A DNA stretch of 64,000 nucleotides from Hyphomicrobium denitrificans ATCC 51888 (GCF_000143145.1 NC_014313.1:930001-994000), one strand, 5' to 3'; shown: positions 48,301-58,000, counted from the first letter of the stretch. Made by a program: numbers and translations. The notes: a model not told the origin generated them from the letters alone.

Positions 48301-49089
48301 GCTTTGCCAAAGGAAGACGAGAAGATCCGCTACCGCGATGTGCAGGCTCAGCCGCGCAAAATCATCTCGTCGCCGACGTGGTCCGGCATCGAGAGCGAGA
48401 AGGTTTGCTACAATGCCGGGTACACGAACGTGCACGAGTTGATCCCGTGGCGCACGCTGACGGGACGGCAGCAGCTGTATCAGGATCACCTCTGGATGCG
48501 GGTCTTCGGCGAAGGCCTCGTCACCTGGAAGCCGCCGGTCGATCTCAAGACGATTCCCGGCGTGAAGGGACGGCATCCGAACGGCAACAAGGAGATCGTG
48601 CTCAACTTCATCACGCCGCATCAGAAGTGGGGCATCCACTCCACGTACACCGATAACCTGCTGATGCTGACGCTGAACCGTGGCGGTCCGGTCGTTTGGA
48701 TTTCCGAGACCGACGCGAAGAAGGCGGACATTGTCGACAACGACTGGGTCGAAGTCTTCAATGCCAACGGTGCTCTCACGGCACGCGCTGTCGTCTCGCA
48801 GCGTGTGAACGAAGGCATGATGCTGATGTATCACGCGCAGGAGAAGATCGTGAACACGCCGGGCTCGGAAGTCACCGGCAACCGTGGCGGCATCCATAAC
48901 TCGGTGACGCGCACCGTGCTGAAGCCGACGCATATGATCGGCGGCTACGCTCATCAGGCCTATGGCTTCAACTACTACGGAACCGTCGGCTCCAATCGCG
49001 ACGAATTCATCGTCGTTCGCAAGATGGCGGAAGTCGATTGGCTCGAAGACCCTCTGGATAACAACGCGCCGGTGGAGGCCGCAGAATGA
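45346..49089 (+). CDS. narG: Respiratory nitrate reductase alpha subunit
   Basis: The 1247-residue subunit reduces nitrate to nitrite at a molybdenum bis-MGD centre on the cytoplasmic side of the membrane. The FS0 iron-sulfur ligands H50, C54, C58 and C93 and the Mo ligand D222 (YDWYCDLP) are all present at the positions known from E. coli. The N-terminus lacks a normal Tat signal, as in other NarG. Length matches the family (1247 in E. coli). It overlaps narH by four bases (ATGA). Expression is presumably driven with narK. Confidence 0.98.
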   Translation: MSQFLDRLTFFRKTVDSFSDGHGIVTNEDRSWEDGYRKRWQHDKIARSTHGVNCTGSCSWKIYVKGGIVTWETQQTDYPRTRPDLPNHEPRGCARGASYSWYLYSGARVKYPMIRGRLLKQWRAARAKLSPVAAWASIVENPEKRKSYISIRGHGGFVRATWDEVNELIAAANAYTVKAHGPDRVVGFSPIPAMSMVSYASGARYLSLIGGVCLSFYDWYCDLPPSSPQTWGEQTDVPESADWYNAGFIILWGSNVPQTRTPDAHFYTEVRYKGTKSAVVTPDYAEATKFADIWLNPKQGTDAALALAMGHVILREFYLDRQVPYFDDYSRRYTDMPFLVRLTEQNGKLVPERLLRASELEGGLGESNNPEWKTVAIDEATGGLVAPLGSVGYRWGEHGKWNLEEKDGQGRDVRLRLTLAGGDNEIAAVDFPYFGGRATEHFVSTDHGEVLTRNIPVRKIKLGDGSEVKVATVYDLMMGNYGLDRGFGGDHVATSYDADVPFTPAWAERVTGVKRDAILTVAREFALNAEKTNGRSMVIIGAGINHWFNMDMAYRGIINLLVFCGAIGQSGGGWSHYVGQEKLRPQTGWTPLAFGLDWHRPPRHMNGTSFFYAHSDQWRYETVTASEIVSPTAPEGNWNQSLIDYNVRAERMGWLPSAPQLKQNPLDIAKKAKAAGLAPKDYVPKALSTGELELACHDPDNPANWPRNMFVWRSNLLGSSGKGHEYFLKHLLGTQNGVVGKDLGPEGAVRNTEVAWHEEAPKGKLDLLVTLDFRMSTTCVYSDIVLPTATWYEKNDLNTSDMHPFIHPLSAAVDPAWEARSDWEIYKGIAKAFSEIAPEVLGVEEDVVLTPIQHDSPAEIAQPFDVKDWKRGDVEPIPGKTMCSVTVATRDYAHIYDQFTALGPLMTKIGNGGKGISWNTEHEVEALGALSGTRRDGYAKGLPIIDTDIDAAEVILMLAPETNGEVAVKAWEALSEATGREHKHLALPKEDEKIRYRDVQAQPRKIISSPTWSGIESEKVCYNAGYTNVHELIPWRTLTGRQQLYQDHLWMRVFGEGLVTWKPPVDLKTIPGVKGRHPNGNKEIVLNFITPHQKWGIHSTYTDNLLMLTLNRGGPVVWISETDAKKADIVDNDWVEVFNANGALTARAVVSQRVNEGMMLMYHAQEKIVNTPGSEVTGNRGGIHNSVTRTVLKPTHMIGGYAHQAYGFNYYGTVGSNRDEFIVVRKMAEVDWLEDPLDNNAPVEAAE

Positions 49090-50612
49090 AAATCCGTGCT
49101 CAAATCGCGATGGTGCTGAACCTCGATAAATGCATCGGGTGCCACACCTGCTCCGTCACCTGCAAGAACGTGTGGACCAGCCGCGAAGGCGTCGAATACG
49201 CGTGGTTCAATAACGTCGAGACGAAACCCGGCGTCGGCTATCCGCGCGAGTGGGAAAACCAGAAGAAGTGGAACGGCGGCTGGACGCGGAAGAAGAACGG
49301 CAACATCGAGCCGAAGCTCGGTGCCAAATGGCGTGTGCTTGCCAACATCTTCGCTAACCCCGATCTGCCGGAAATCGACGATTATTACGAGCCGTTCACC
49401 TTCGATTACGAGCATCTGCATACGGCAAAGGAGTCGAAGGCGTTTCCGACGGCGCGTCCCCGTTCGCTCGTGTCCGGTCAGCGCATGGAGAAGATCGAGT
49501 GGGGTCCGAACTGGGAAGAAATTCTCGGCGGCGAATTCTCGAAGCGCTCGAAGGATGCGAACTTCGAAGGGGTCGAGAAAGAAATCTACGGCCAGTTCGA
49601 AAACACGTTCATGATGTACCTTCCGCGGCTCTGCGAGCACTGCCTCAATCCGGCGTGCGTCGCGGTCTGTCCGTCGGGCGCGATCTACAAGCGCGAAGAG
49701 GACGGCATCGTTCTGATCGATCAGGACAAGTGCCGTGGCTGGCGCATGTGCGTGTCGGGCTGTCCGTACAAGAAGATCTATTACAACTGGTCTTCGGGTA
49801 AGTCTGAGAAGTGCATCTTCTGCTATCCGCGCATCGAGTCCGGACAGCCGACGGTGTGCTCGGAAACCTGCGTCGGCCGCATCCGCTATCTCGGCGTTCT
49901 GCTTTACGACGCGGATCGCATCGAGTCTGCGGCGTCCGCGCCGAATGAAAAGGATCTCTATCAGGCGCAGCTCGATCTGTTCCTCGATCCCAAGGATCCG
50001 AAAGTCATTGCGCAGGCGCGTGCCGACGGCGTTCCGGATGCCTGGATCGAAGCCGCGAAGCATTCGCCGATCTGGAAGATGGCGATGGAGTGGAAGGTCG
50101 CGTTCCCGCTGCATCCTGAATATCGCACGCTGCCGATGGTCTGGTATGTGCCGCCGCTGTCGCCGATCCAGTCGGCTGCGGCTGCCGGCAAGATGGGCCT
50201 CAACGGCGACATGCCGGACGTCAGGTCGCTGCGCATTCCGCTCAGGTATCTGGCCAATCTGCTCACGGCCGGAAACGAGGAGCCGGTTGCGCTGGCACTC
50301 GAGCGCATGCTCGCCATGCGCGGCTACATGCGGGCGAAGACCGTCGATGGACGGATCGACGAACGCATCGCGACGGAAGTCGGCCTCAGCGGCGCTGCGA
50401 TCGAAGATATGTACAAGGTGATGGCGCTCGCGAACTACGAGGATCGCTTTGTCATTCCGACGTCGCATCGCGAATGGGGAGAGGACACCTTCGATCTTCG
50501 CGGATCGTGCGGTTTCTCCTTCGGCAACGGCTGCTCGGGCGGCTCTTCGGACGCGAACCTGTTCGCGACCAAGCAGACCAAGAAAGCCCGCAATCCGATG
50601 GAGGTCGCGTGA
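49086..50612 (+). CDS. narH: Respiratory nitrate reductase beta subunit
   Basis: The 508-residue electron-transfer subunit carries four iron-sulfur centres between NarI haem and NarG. Cluster motifs are C16-IGC-HTC-SVTC, CEHCLNPACVAVCP (near 183-196), CRGWRMCVSGCP, where Trp replaces a Cys as in the [3Fe-4S] centre of other NarH, and CIFCYPRIESG-x4-CSETC. The start overlaps narG and the stop overlaps narJ (TGATG), so the subunits are translationally coupled. Confidence 0.98.
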   Translation: MKIRAQIAMVLNLDKCIGCHTCSVTCKNVWTSREGVEYAWFNNVETKPGVGYPREWENQKKWNGGWTRKKNGNIEPKLGAKWRVLANIFANPDLPEIDDYYEPFTFDYEHLHTAKESKAFPTARPRSLVSGQRMEKIEWGPNWEEILGGEFSKRSKDANFEGVEKEIYGQFENTFMMYLPRLCEHCLNPACVAVCPSGAIYKREEDGIVLIDQDKCRGWRMCVSGCPYKKIYYNWSSGKSEKCIFCYPRIESGQPTVCSETCVGRIRYLGVLLYDADRIESAASAPNEKDLYQAQLDLFLDPKDPKVIAQARADGVPDAWIEAAKHSPIWKMAMEWKVAFPLHPEYRTLPMVWYVPPLSPIQSAAAAGKMGLNGDMPDVRSLRIPLRYLANLLTAGNEEPVALALERMLAMRGYMRAKTVDGRIDERIATEVGLSGAAIEDMYKVMALANYEDRFVIPTSHREWGEDTFDLRGSCGFSFGNGCSGGSSDANLFATKQTKKARNPMEVA

Positions 50613-51310
50613 TGACGAAGACATTCAAAGCGCTCTCCGCGCTGCTCACTTATCCCAGCGAGGAACTGCAGGCGGAAGTCGGTGGCATTCGCGATCTCAT
50701 CGAAGCCGAGGATATCGTCCCTCTCAGTGTTCGCAGCGAGATGGAGCCGTTCCTGACGAGACTTGCAAGCGATGATCTCTACGATCTGCAGGAGCACTAT
50801 GTCGATCTCTTCGACAAGACCAGGCGACTGTCGCTTCACCTCTTCGAGCACGTTCACGGCGAAAGCCGTGACCGTGGGCAGGCGATGGTTGACCTTGCGG
50901 CGCTCTACGAAAAGCATGGGTTGCTCGTCGACGCGCATGAGCTGCCGGACTATCTGCCTCTCTTCCTCGAATACCTCTCGACGCAGCCGCTTGAAGAGGC
51001 TCAGGCGCTGCTGACGGACACGGCGCATATCATCGCGGCGCTCGAGGAGCGGCTCGTCCACCGCAATTCGGCTTATGCGTCGGTATTCGCGGCGATCCTG
51101 GCGATTGCCGGCTGCCACGTTGCGCCGAATGAGAAGCCGATCAATGAGGCAGACGCCGCGCCGGATGATCTCGCCGCGCTCGACGCTGCCTGGGAAGAAA
51201 CGGCGGTGACTTTCGGTCCCGGCGAGCCCATGGGCGGTTGCTCGGTCGAACGATTGAAAATCCAGATGCGGGCCGGGCAGCGCGATGTCCGCCGTCAGCC
51301 GCAAACCTGA
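50612..51310 (+). CDS. narJ: Nitrate reductase assembly chaperone
   Basis: This protein has 232 residues from ATG 50612, overlapping the narH stop; the frame extending to 50474 lies inside narH. It begins KTFKALSALLTYPSEELQ, the typical NarJ/TorD-family helix, and contains DLFDKTRRLSLHLFEHVHGESRDRGQAM, the NarJ signature. NarJ binds the NarG N-terminus and directs cofactor insertion before membrane docking; it is not part of the final enzyme. Confidence 0.96.
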   Translation: MTKTFKALSALLTYPSEELQAEVGGIRDLIEAEDIVPLSVRSEMEPFLTRLASDDLYDLQEHYVDLFDKTRRLSLHLFEHVHGESRDRGQAMVDLAALYEKHGLLVDAHELPDYLPLFLEYLSTQPLEEAQALLTDTAHIIAALEERLVHRNSAYASVFAAILAIAGCHVAPNEKPINEADAAPDDLAALDAAWEETAVTFGPGEPMGGCSVERLKIQMRAGQRDVRRQPQT

Positions 51311-51326
51311 GGCATAGGAGAGCCCA

Positions 51327-52076
51327 ATGTCCGAGTTCATCAACTCCGCAGTTTTCGGATGGTATCCCTATTTCTGCCTGACGATCTTTCTGCTTGGCAG
51401 TCTGGTTCGCTTCGATCGTGAGCAGTACACTTGGAAGACAGGTTCATCGCAGCTGTTGCGCAAAAGCCAGCTGCGCTGGGGCTCGAACCTTTTTCACGTC
51501 GGCATCCTGATGATCTTCGCCGGTCATTTCGTTGGTCTGCTGACGCCGATCTGGGTGTTCGATTTCCTTGGCGTCAGCCATACGTTCAAACAGGGGCTCG
51601 CGATTACGGCCGGCGGCATCGCAGGCATCGCCTGCTTCATCGGCATCACGCTGCTCGCGCATCGCCGCTTGTTCGATCCGCGCATTCGAGCGACGTCGAG
51701 CTTCAGCGACACCGCGATCTTGCTGATCCTCTGGGTACAGCTGTCGCTCGGGCTGTCGACGATCGTGGTCTCGCTCGATCATATGGACGGCCACGAGATG
51801 GTGAAGTTCATGGATTGGGCGCAGGGAATCCTGACGTTTCAGCCATCGGCCGCGCACTACGTCGCCGACGTGCACCCGGTGTTCAAGGCGCACCTGTTTC
51901 TGGGCATGACGATCTTCCTGCTGTTCCCCTTCACGCGATTGGTGCACGTCTGGAGTGCGCCCATCTGGTATCTCGGCCGGCCCGGTTTTCAGGTCGTCCG
52001 CACGCGTCTCGCGAAAAAGCAGCGCTCTCCGCTGCAGTCGATGCCGGCGCGCGTCGCTGGCCATCCAGGGGAGTAG
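51327..52076 (+). CDS. narI: Respiratory nitrate reductase gamma subunit, cytochrome b
   Basis: The 249-residue membrane protein has five transmembrane helices and oxidises quinol at the periplasmic side. Haem-b ligands H57, H67, H189 and H207 are in the expected helices (LFHVGILMIFAGH, VFKAHLFLGMTIFLLFPFTRLVH). A GGAGAG ribosome-binding site precedes the start. It completes the NarGHI complex. Confidence 0.97.
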   Translation: MSEFINSAVFGWYPYFCLTIFLLGSLVRFDREQYTWKTGSSQLLRKSQLRWGSNLFHVGILMIFAGHFVGLLTPIWVFDFLGVSHTFKQGLAITAGGIAGIACFIGITLLAHRRLFDPRIRATSSFSDTAILLILWVQLSLGLSTIVVSLDHMDGHEMVKFMDWAQGILTFQPSAAHYVADVHPVFKAHLFLGMTIFLLFPFTRLVHVWSAPIWYLGRPGFQVVRTRLAKKQRSPLQSMPARVAGHPGE

Positions 52077-52079
52077 GCT

Positions 52080-52958
52080 ATGACAACGCTCGTCATCAAT
52101 CATGGCGCTGCGAAAGCTCCGGCGGCGCAAGCATCCGGAAAGCCCGGGCCTGCGGCGCCGCTTGTAACGCCGCAGGTGAGCGTCGACGGTATCGTCATTT
52201 CGTCGAAGGCGATTGCCGCCGAGGTGCAGAACTTTCCGTCGCGCAATCCGGGTGAGGGCTGGCTCGCGGCAGCCCGGGCGCTCGTTATCCGGGAACTGCT
52301 GCTGCAGGAGGCGCGGCGATTGAATATCGTCGCCGAGCCAAAAGCCGACGTCGATGGTCGCGAGGAAACGGTCGACGATGCGCTGGTGCGCGGATTGATC
52401 GAGCGCGAAGTTCGCGTGCCTGTTGCCGACGAGGCGACGTCGCACCGCTTCTACGAAAACAATCGTCGCCGCTTCACGTCGGCGGCGCTTTATGAGGCCG
52501 ATCACATTCTGATCGGCGCGCGCCGTGACGACGACGCGTCGTATGCGGCCGCGCGCGAAAGGGCGACGTCCATCGCGGCCGTGCTCGCGACGGAGCCGGA
52601 TCAGTTTGCCGAGCTTGCGCGTGCGTGGTCGGCTTGCCCATCGGCGACGCTGGGTGGCAGTCTGGGCCAGATCGCGCCCGGCGATACGACGGAGGAATTC
52701 GAGGCCGCGCTCGTGTCGCTTGCTCCGGGTGAAATCTCCGGGCCTGTCGAAACGCGTTACGGCGTTCATGTCATCCGCCTCAATCGCCGTATCGAAGGCA
52801 ACACGTTGCCGTTCGAAGCCGTTCGCGAACGCATCGAAGCCTATCTCGACGATCACGTGCGCCGGCAGGCGACGGCGCAATACATCGCGCTGCTGGTCGG
52901 ACGCGCGGACATTCGCGGTATTTCGCTTGAAGGTGCCAATTCTCCGCTGGTGCAGTGA
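52080..52958 (+). CDS. Parvulin-type peptidyl-prolyl isomerase of the nar operon
   Basis: The 292-residue protein follows narI by three bases. Its C-terminal half is a rotamase domain (about 140-235: ADHILIGARRDDD, FAELARAWSACPSATLGGSLG, FEAALVSLAPGEISGPVETRYGVHVIRL). The N-terminal half is SurA/NifM-like with RALVIRELLLQEARRLNI. No signal peptide is present, so it should act in the cytoplasm, unlike SurA. Similar isomerase genes follow narI in several proteobacteria, and a role in nitrate reductase folding is assumed. Confidence 0.88.
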   Translation: MTTLVINHGAAKAPAAQASGKPGPAAPLVTPQVSVDGIVISSKAIAAEVQNFPSRNPGEGWLAAARALVIRELLLQEARRLNIVAEPKADVDGREETVDDALVRGLIEREVRVPVADEATSHRFYENNRRRFTSAALYEADHILIGARRDDDASYAAARERATSIAAVLATEPDQFAELARAWSACPSATLGGSLGQIAPGDTTEEFEAALVSLAPGEISGPVETRYGVHVIRLNRRIEGNTLPFEAVRERIEAYLDDHVRRQATAQYIALLVGRADIRGISLEGANSPLVQ

Positions 52959-52965
52959 GGTGCCC

Positions 52966-53247
52966 GTGCTCGGCAAGCTGATCGACTCTCTGGACGATCC
53001 GGTCGTCGCCATGAACCTCGTGGCGGCGCTCGCCGATCCGGAGCTTGAGGCGCGTCTCGCGAAGGTGGCCGAAGCCGAAGGCCGGCCTGCCGCGGACGTT
53101 GTGGCGACGATCGTCCGGAACTTCCTGAATGCAGCTTCGGACGATCACTGGGTTCAGCTCATCGGCATCATGAACCGCGCCAAGGACCCGGGCCTCGCGG
53201 CGCTGCGTGCGATCCTGGCGAGCCAGCTTCCAGAAGCCGTGGCTTAG
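52966..53247 (+). CDS. Small unknown protein at the end of the nar operon
   Basis: This protein has 93 residues from GTG 52966, which has GAGG five bases upstream; GTG 52960 is an alternative adding two residues. It is helical and acidic: LGKLIDSLDDPVVAMNLVAALADPELEARL at the start and DHWVQLIGIMNRAKDPGLAALRAIL at the end. It has no signal peptide or membrane segment. It begins seven bases after the isomerase stop, so it is co-transcribed with nar and probably helps assembly or control. I do not know the family. Confidence 0.65.
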   Translation: MLGKLIDSLDDPVVAMNLVAALADPELEARLAKVAEAEGRPAADVVATIVRNFLNAASDDHWVQLIGIMNRAKDPGLAALRAILASQLPEAVA

Positions 53248-53380
53248 GACGTGGCGCGAGGGCCGTTCGGCCACTTCGACGCGTCATTTCCGTGCCCGCT
53301 TGCGCCGCCCGCCTATTGATGTATTAAATATGCATGTTTAAGCCGAGCGTGCATGCTGTGCGCTGAAAGGGTGGTTTATC

Positions 53381-53632
53381 ATGCGGACGATCGCGCTGTT
53401 CTCGTCGTTATGCCTAGCCTTTGTCTTCGCGGCTTGCGGCGTCATGTGGGGTTTTGGGGTCTTTTCCGGAGTGAGCGCCAGCGCGACGATCGGGACGATC
53501 GTCGGTATTCTGCTCGCAACGATGATCGGGACCGCGTTGATGGCTCTGGCGCTCTACAGCAGCAAAAGCGGCCACGACGAAGCGATATTTCGCGTCGAGA
53601 AAGAGCCCGACGTAACGCCGAATTCGCGCTGA
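53381..53632 (+). CDS. Small membrane protein with two predicted spans
   Basis: The 83-residue protein has two hydrophobic segments, ALFSSLCLAFVFAACGVMWGF and ATIGTIVGILLATMIGTALMALALY, and a charged tail ending near VTPNSR. AGGG lies upstream of ATG 53381. FAAC could be read as a lipobox but lies within the first membrane span. Function is unknown. Confidence 0.6.
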   Translation: MRTIALFSSLCLAFVFAACGVMWGFGVFSGVSASATIGTIVGILLATMIGTALMALALYSSKSGHDEAIFRVEKEPDVTPNSR

Positions 53633-53689
53633 GCGCACGTCGTCTTGACAGGCAGTCGGGCGGCGAACCAAGTTGGCCGCCAGGAAAAG

Positions 53690-53715
53690 GGAACCGAACC
53701 CCTCTTCATTCCGTT
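53690..53715 (+). promoter_or_regulatory. EcfG-like promoter GGAAC-N17-CGTT
   Basis: GGAAC at 53690-53694 and CGTT at 53712-53715 match the alphaproteobacterial general-stress promoter fully. The start codon of the next gene is 30 bases further on. Confidence 0.5.
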
Positions 53716-53745
53716 TTCCATGATTGTTGTTCGTGGAGGCGACAA

Positions 53746-54000
53746 ATGGCGATGCGCGACGGCGATCCGCGGATTCCAGGCGCTGAAAAGACATGGCGGC
53801 CTTTGCCTGTGATAGCGACGATTGTTGTTATCCTGGCCGTGCTCGTGATGGGCTATAACTTCGGTCATCAGCCCAGCCACTCGGAAAAATACGGAACGGT
53901 GACCGAAACGGAAGCTGCGGACGGCGTCAGGCCAAGTCTCGCTCCGGATGCGGGCAGCGAGCCGTCGTCGACCTCCGGCACGGTGACATCAGAGCCATAA
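53746..54000 (+). CDS. Small single-span membrane protein, probable stress gene
   Basis: This protein has 84 residues from ATG 53746 with GGAGG at a seven-base spacing. Residues 20-42 form one membrane span (PLPVIATIVVILAVLVMGY); the rest is a polar Ser/Thr/Glu-rich tail that should face the periplasm. No family is recognised. An EcfG-like promoter precedes it. Confidence 0.65.
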   Translation: MAMRDGDPRIPGAEKTWRPLPVIATIVVILAVLVMGYNFGHQPSHSEKYGTVTETEAADGVRPSLAPDAGSEPSSTSGTVTSEP

Positions 54001-54044
54001 GCGAGGGTCGCCCGTTCTCCGATTGTTTCATGGCGTGGGAAGCG

Positions 54045-54545
54045 TCATTCGGAGATTTCGCCGTCTGGCTGATTCAGAAAAATGAGAACGGCGACGGCGG
54101 TGATGTAGAAGCGAAACGCCGCCTCCTGACCGTTCCAGGTTTTCGACTCCCACATTGCGAACCACTCGCCGCCGACAACGGTGAAACCGAAAAACCAGAT
54201 GAGAAACGCGAGCGCCGCGCCGGCGATGGCGTAGGTCTTTTCGCGATTGAAGTCGGCTGCAGGTGCGTTACGGACCCGGAACAGTCTTATTGCTCCTGCT
54301 ACGAACAGAAGACCGGCAAATCCTTCGGCCACGATGATCGCGGCAAAGGCTGCCTGCCACGCGATGGGATTTGTGATCGCGCGATATCTAACGCCGCTCT
54401 CGGGGAAAGTCGTATCCATGCTGAGCACGTGCTGCACGAACGTGTAGTTGGTCGCGGGAGCAAAAATGTTGTCGAAGGCGACCAGCAAACAGAAAAGTCC
54501 GAGCGCAAAGCTCATAGTCACTTTGGTGAGGCGCGTGATCAGCAT
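54045..54545 (-). CDS. DUF2165-type small integral membrane protein
   Basis: This protein has 166 residues from ATG 54545, chosen for GGGAG eight bases upstream; ATG 54575 is in frame but adds a non-family tail. Four hydrophobic segments are visible, with FDNIFAPATNYTFVQHVLSMDTTFP after the first and WFFGFTVVGGEWFAMWESKTWNGQ before the last, as in the DUF2165 family. Its role is unknown. It is a single gene convergent with the EcfG-like gene at 53746. Confidence 0.82.
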   Translation of the reverse strand: MLITRLTKVTMSFALGLFCLLVAFDNIFAPATNYTFVQHVLSMDTTFPESGVRYRAITNPIAWQAAFAAIIVAEGFAGLLFVAGAIRLFRVRNAPAADFNREKTYAIAGAALAFLIWFFGFTVVGGEWFAMWESKTWNGQEAAFRFYITAVAVLIFLNQPDGEISE

Positions 54546-54609
54546 CGATGGGCTCCCGGCAAGCACATGGGGCATTTGGGGCAGCGACGTTCATGCTTGG
54601 TTTTAGATG

Positions 54610-54652
54610 GTGTTGAAGAATCGCCTGAGTTGGCGCTAACCGACTTCAACAC
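54610..54652. repeat. Inverted repeat GTGTTGAAG / CTTCAACAC
   Basis: A perfect nine-base inverted repeat with a 25-base spacer lies between the divergent DUF2165 gene and the gene at 54710. It may be an operator or a hairpin; no T-run follows. Confidence 0.4.
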
Positions 54653-54709
54653 TATATATCGCCTGCTAGAGTTGGCAGGGGTAGCCGTGATTCATTGAGG
54701 GGCCAAGGG

Positions 54710-54961
54710 GTGGAAAAAGCGATTCTTGCGATTGCGACGGCCGTGGCCGTCATGTTTCCGGTCTGCGCGGAGGCTGCGAAACGCCGGCCGGTCGCGCCGC
54801 CCAATCCGACGATGATCCGGAATCCGCCCAGCTACAGCGCACCCGCAAGCCGAACCGTGCCTCTGACATCCTCGACCACGTCGATGTATCCGAAAGGCAT
54901 CAAGCGGACCTATGACCCCTTCCGCAACCCGACGGTGCGACGCCCGAACGACGATCGTTGA
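54710..54961 (+). CDS. Small secreted basic protein
   Basis: This protein has 83 residues from GTG 54710 with AAGGG upstream. The signal peptide (AILAIATAVAVMFPVCAEA) is followed by a basic, proline-rich mature part (KRRPVAPPNPTMIRNPPS) without cysteines. I recognise no family. The start could also be at 54695. Confidence 0.5.
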   Translation: MEKAILAIATAVAVMFPVCAEAAKRRPVAPPNPTMIRNPPSYSAPASRTVPLTSSTTSMYPKGIKRTYDPFRNPTVRRPNDDR

Positions 54962-55000
54962 AGTTCGAGCCTGCGCCTAACGCTGCATTGTCGCCTGGCG

Positions 55001-58000
55001 CTAGGCTGCCGGACCGGCCGCAGGCACGTCGCCGACCTTGCCGCGCCATCGCGCAACCCTGAGCTTCAGTTTTTCGAGAAGCAGGTACATCACCGGCGTC
55101 GTGTAGAGCGTCAGCACCTGCGAGACGACGAGGCCGCCGATGATCGTTATGCCGAGCGGTCTGCGGATTTCGGAGCCCGGTCCAATCGCGACGGCAAGCG
55201 GAATAGCGCCGAGTAGCGCTGCGAGCGTCGTCATCAGGATCGGCCGGAAGCGTTGCAGGCAAGCTTCGTAAATTGATTGCTGCGGCGACAGTCCGCGCTC
55301 GCGCTCGGCGCTGAGCGCGAAGTCGACGAGCATGATGCCGTTTTTCTTGACGATGCCGATGAGCAGGATCACGCCGATCAAGGCGATGACCGAGAGATCC
55401 ATCTTGGCCGTCTGCAGCGCGAGCAAGGCGCCTAGACCGGCGGACGGCAGCGTCGAAATGATGGTCAGCGGATGCGCGAGGCTTTCGTAGAGCACGCCGA
55501 GCACGATGTAGATGGCGACGAACGCGGCCAGGATCAGCATGGTTTGCATGCGCGCCTGTTCCGCGAACGCCTTGGCGTCGCCGGCCGGTTCGCCGCGGAT
55601 CGATTCCGGCATATGCAATTCGGCAAGCGCCTGTTCGATGCCGCGCAGGCTCGTGTCCATGCTGACGCCGGGCCGCAAGCTGTAATTGATCGTGACCGAC
55701 GGAAACGGCCCTTGATGGTTGATGACGAGCGGAGCGGTTCCGCGTTCTATCGTCAGGAGCGTTGAAAGCGGAATGAGTTTGCCGTTCGCGCTCGGGACAT
55801 AGATGCGATTGAGGTCGCTCGGATCGCGTTGCAGTTTCGGATCGACTTCGATGATGACCTTGTACTGATTGCGGTCGCCGTAGATCGTCGAAAACTGCCG
55901 TTGCGAGAAGGCATTCGCGAGCGCCGTGTCGATATCCGCAATCGAGACATTGAGCTTCGAGGCCGTGTCGCGATTGATGATGGCGTTGAGCTGAAGCCCG
56001 CCCTGTTCGCGATCGGAGCTGACGTCGACGACGCCCGGGACCGTGCGTACCGCCGCGACGGCCTTGGCGACCCAGTCGTAGAGCTTATCGTCATAGGACC
56101 AGAGCGTATATTGATAATCGGCCTTGCCCTGACGCGCGCCGGTGCGGATATCACGCGAGGGCATCAGTCGTGTCGCCAATCCAACGATCTCGCCAAGCGG
56201 CTTTCGGAGGCGGTCGATCACCTCCGCGGTCGGGACGTTGTTGCGCTCGGCGAGCGGTTTCAGGCCGATGAACATGCGGCCCTGATTGAGCGTCGGATTG
56301 AAGCCTCCGCCACCCATCGAGGAGCCGACGCTCTCGACGGCCGGGTCGGCAAGGATGATTTTCAGCGCACGATCCTGGAGCTTGCTCATGTTGCCGAACG
56401 ACGTATCGGTATTGGCCTCCGTCGCAGCGATGATGAGGCCGGTGTCGTCGTCGGGCAGATAGCCCTTGGGCAAAATCTGATACAGATGGACCGTCAGCGC
56501 GATGGTCGCGACGAATACGGCGAGCATGATCGCCTGGTGGCGAAGCGCAATTCTGAGCGTGAACGCATAGGCTCTGATGATCAGCGCGAGCGCACCTTCG
56601 AACAGGCGGTCGGCGAGATATTTGCGGTGGTCGGCGCCGTCCCTGATGAAATGCGCGCAGATCATCGGCGTGACCGTCAATGATACGATCGCCGAGATGA
56701 TGATCGAAAACATCAGCGTCATCGCGAATTCGTGCAGCAATCGTCCGGCGATGCCTGTCATGAACAGGACGGGAATGAATGCCGCGATCAACGACACTGA
56801 AATCGAAATGACCGTGAAGCCGATCTGGCGCGCACCTTCGAGCGCGGCCTGCATCGGCTTCATGCCGCGCTCCATGTTGCGGTAGACGTTTTCGATCATG
56901 ACGATGGCGTCATCGACGACGAAGCCGACCGCGACGGCGAAGGCCATCAGCGTCAGGTTATTGATCGAATATCCGGCGGCCCACATCGCGGCGCATGTGC
57001 CCGCCAGCGACAGCGGCACCGTGATGCCCGCGGCAATCGTCGGGGTCGAGCGCCTCAGAAAGACGAAGACGACCGACATCACCAGCAGGATCGTGATGGC
57101 GAGCGTCATCTGCATGTCTTCGACGGAGGCGCGGATGGTGCCCGTCCGATCCGACAAGACTGAAATTGTGATGCCTGCCGGAATCCATTGCCTGAGCTGT
57201 GGCAACAGGGCTTTGACGCGGTCGACCGTGTCGATGACGTTGGCTTCCGGCGTCTTGGTGATGATCAGAAGAACGGCGGGTTTGTTGTTGAACTGCGCCG
57301 ACGAGAGCCGGTTGCGTGTCGCGAGCACGACTTTAGCCACGTCGCCGACGCGCACGATGTCGCCGTTCGGCTGGTTCTTGACGACGATGTTCTTGTAGTC
57401 TTCGGGATCGAGAAGTTGCGGATTGCTGGCAAGAATGATGCTCTGCGTGCCACCGTCGATCGAGCCGATGGGAGAGAGATCGTTGGCGGCCTCGATGGCC
57501 TGACGGACCTGCTCGAAGCTCACGCCCATCGCAGCCGTCAAAACAGGATCGACCTGGACGCGCGTTGCGGGCTGATCGGCGCCGCTGACCGAGACGTCCG
57601 CGACGCCCTCGACCTGCGAAATGCGTTGCGCGATGACCGTATCGGCAGTGTCGTAGATGCCGCTGGTCGTCATCGTGTCGGACGTCAGCGCCAGAATTAG
57701 AATTGGCGAGCCCGAGGGATTGTATTTCCGGAACGTCGGGACTTGCGGCAGGTCGCCCGGAAGATCGGCGGTCGCGGCATTCAAAGCGGCCTGCACGTCG
57801 CGGCCTGCGCCGTCGGCGCTGCGCGACAGGTCGAACTGCATCGTGATGCTGCTGGTGCCAAGCGCGCTCGAGGATGTCATTTCGGTCACGCCGGCAATTT
57901 CGCCGAGGCGACGTTCGAGGGGCGCTGCAACGCTTGCGGCCATCGTCGCAGGATCGGCGCCGGGGCGTGTAACGCTGACCCGTATTGTCGGGAACTCCAT

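Noticed and set aside
46096..48954. A 952-codon open frame on the minus strand
   Set aside because: It is fully antisense to narG, has an arginine/valine-rich composition without known motifs, and comes from codon bias of the high-GC gene.
53248..53300. Stem-loop after the nar operon (GTGGC / GCCAC)
   Set aside because: The stem is imperfect and lacks a T-run, so I do not call a terminator.
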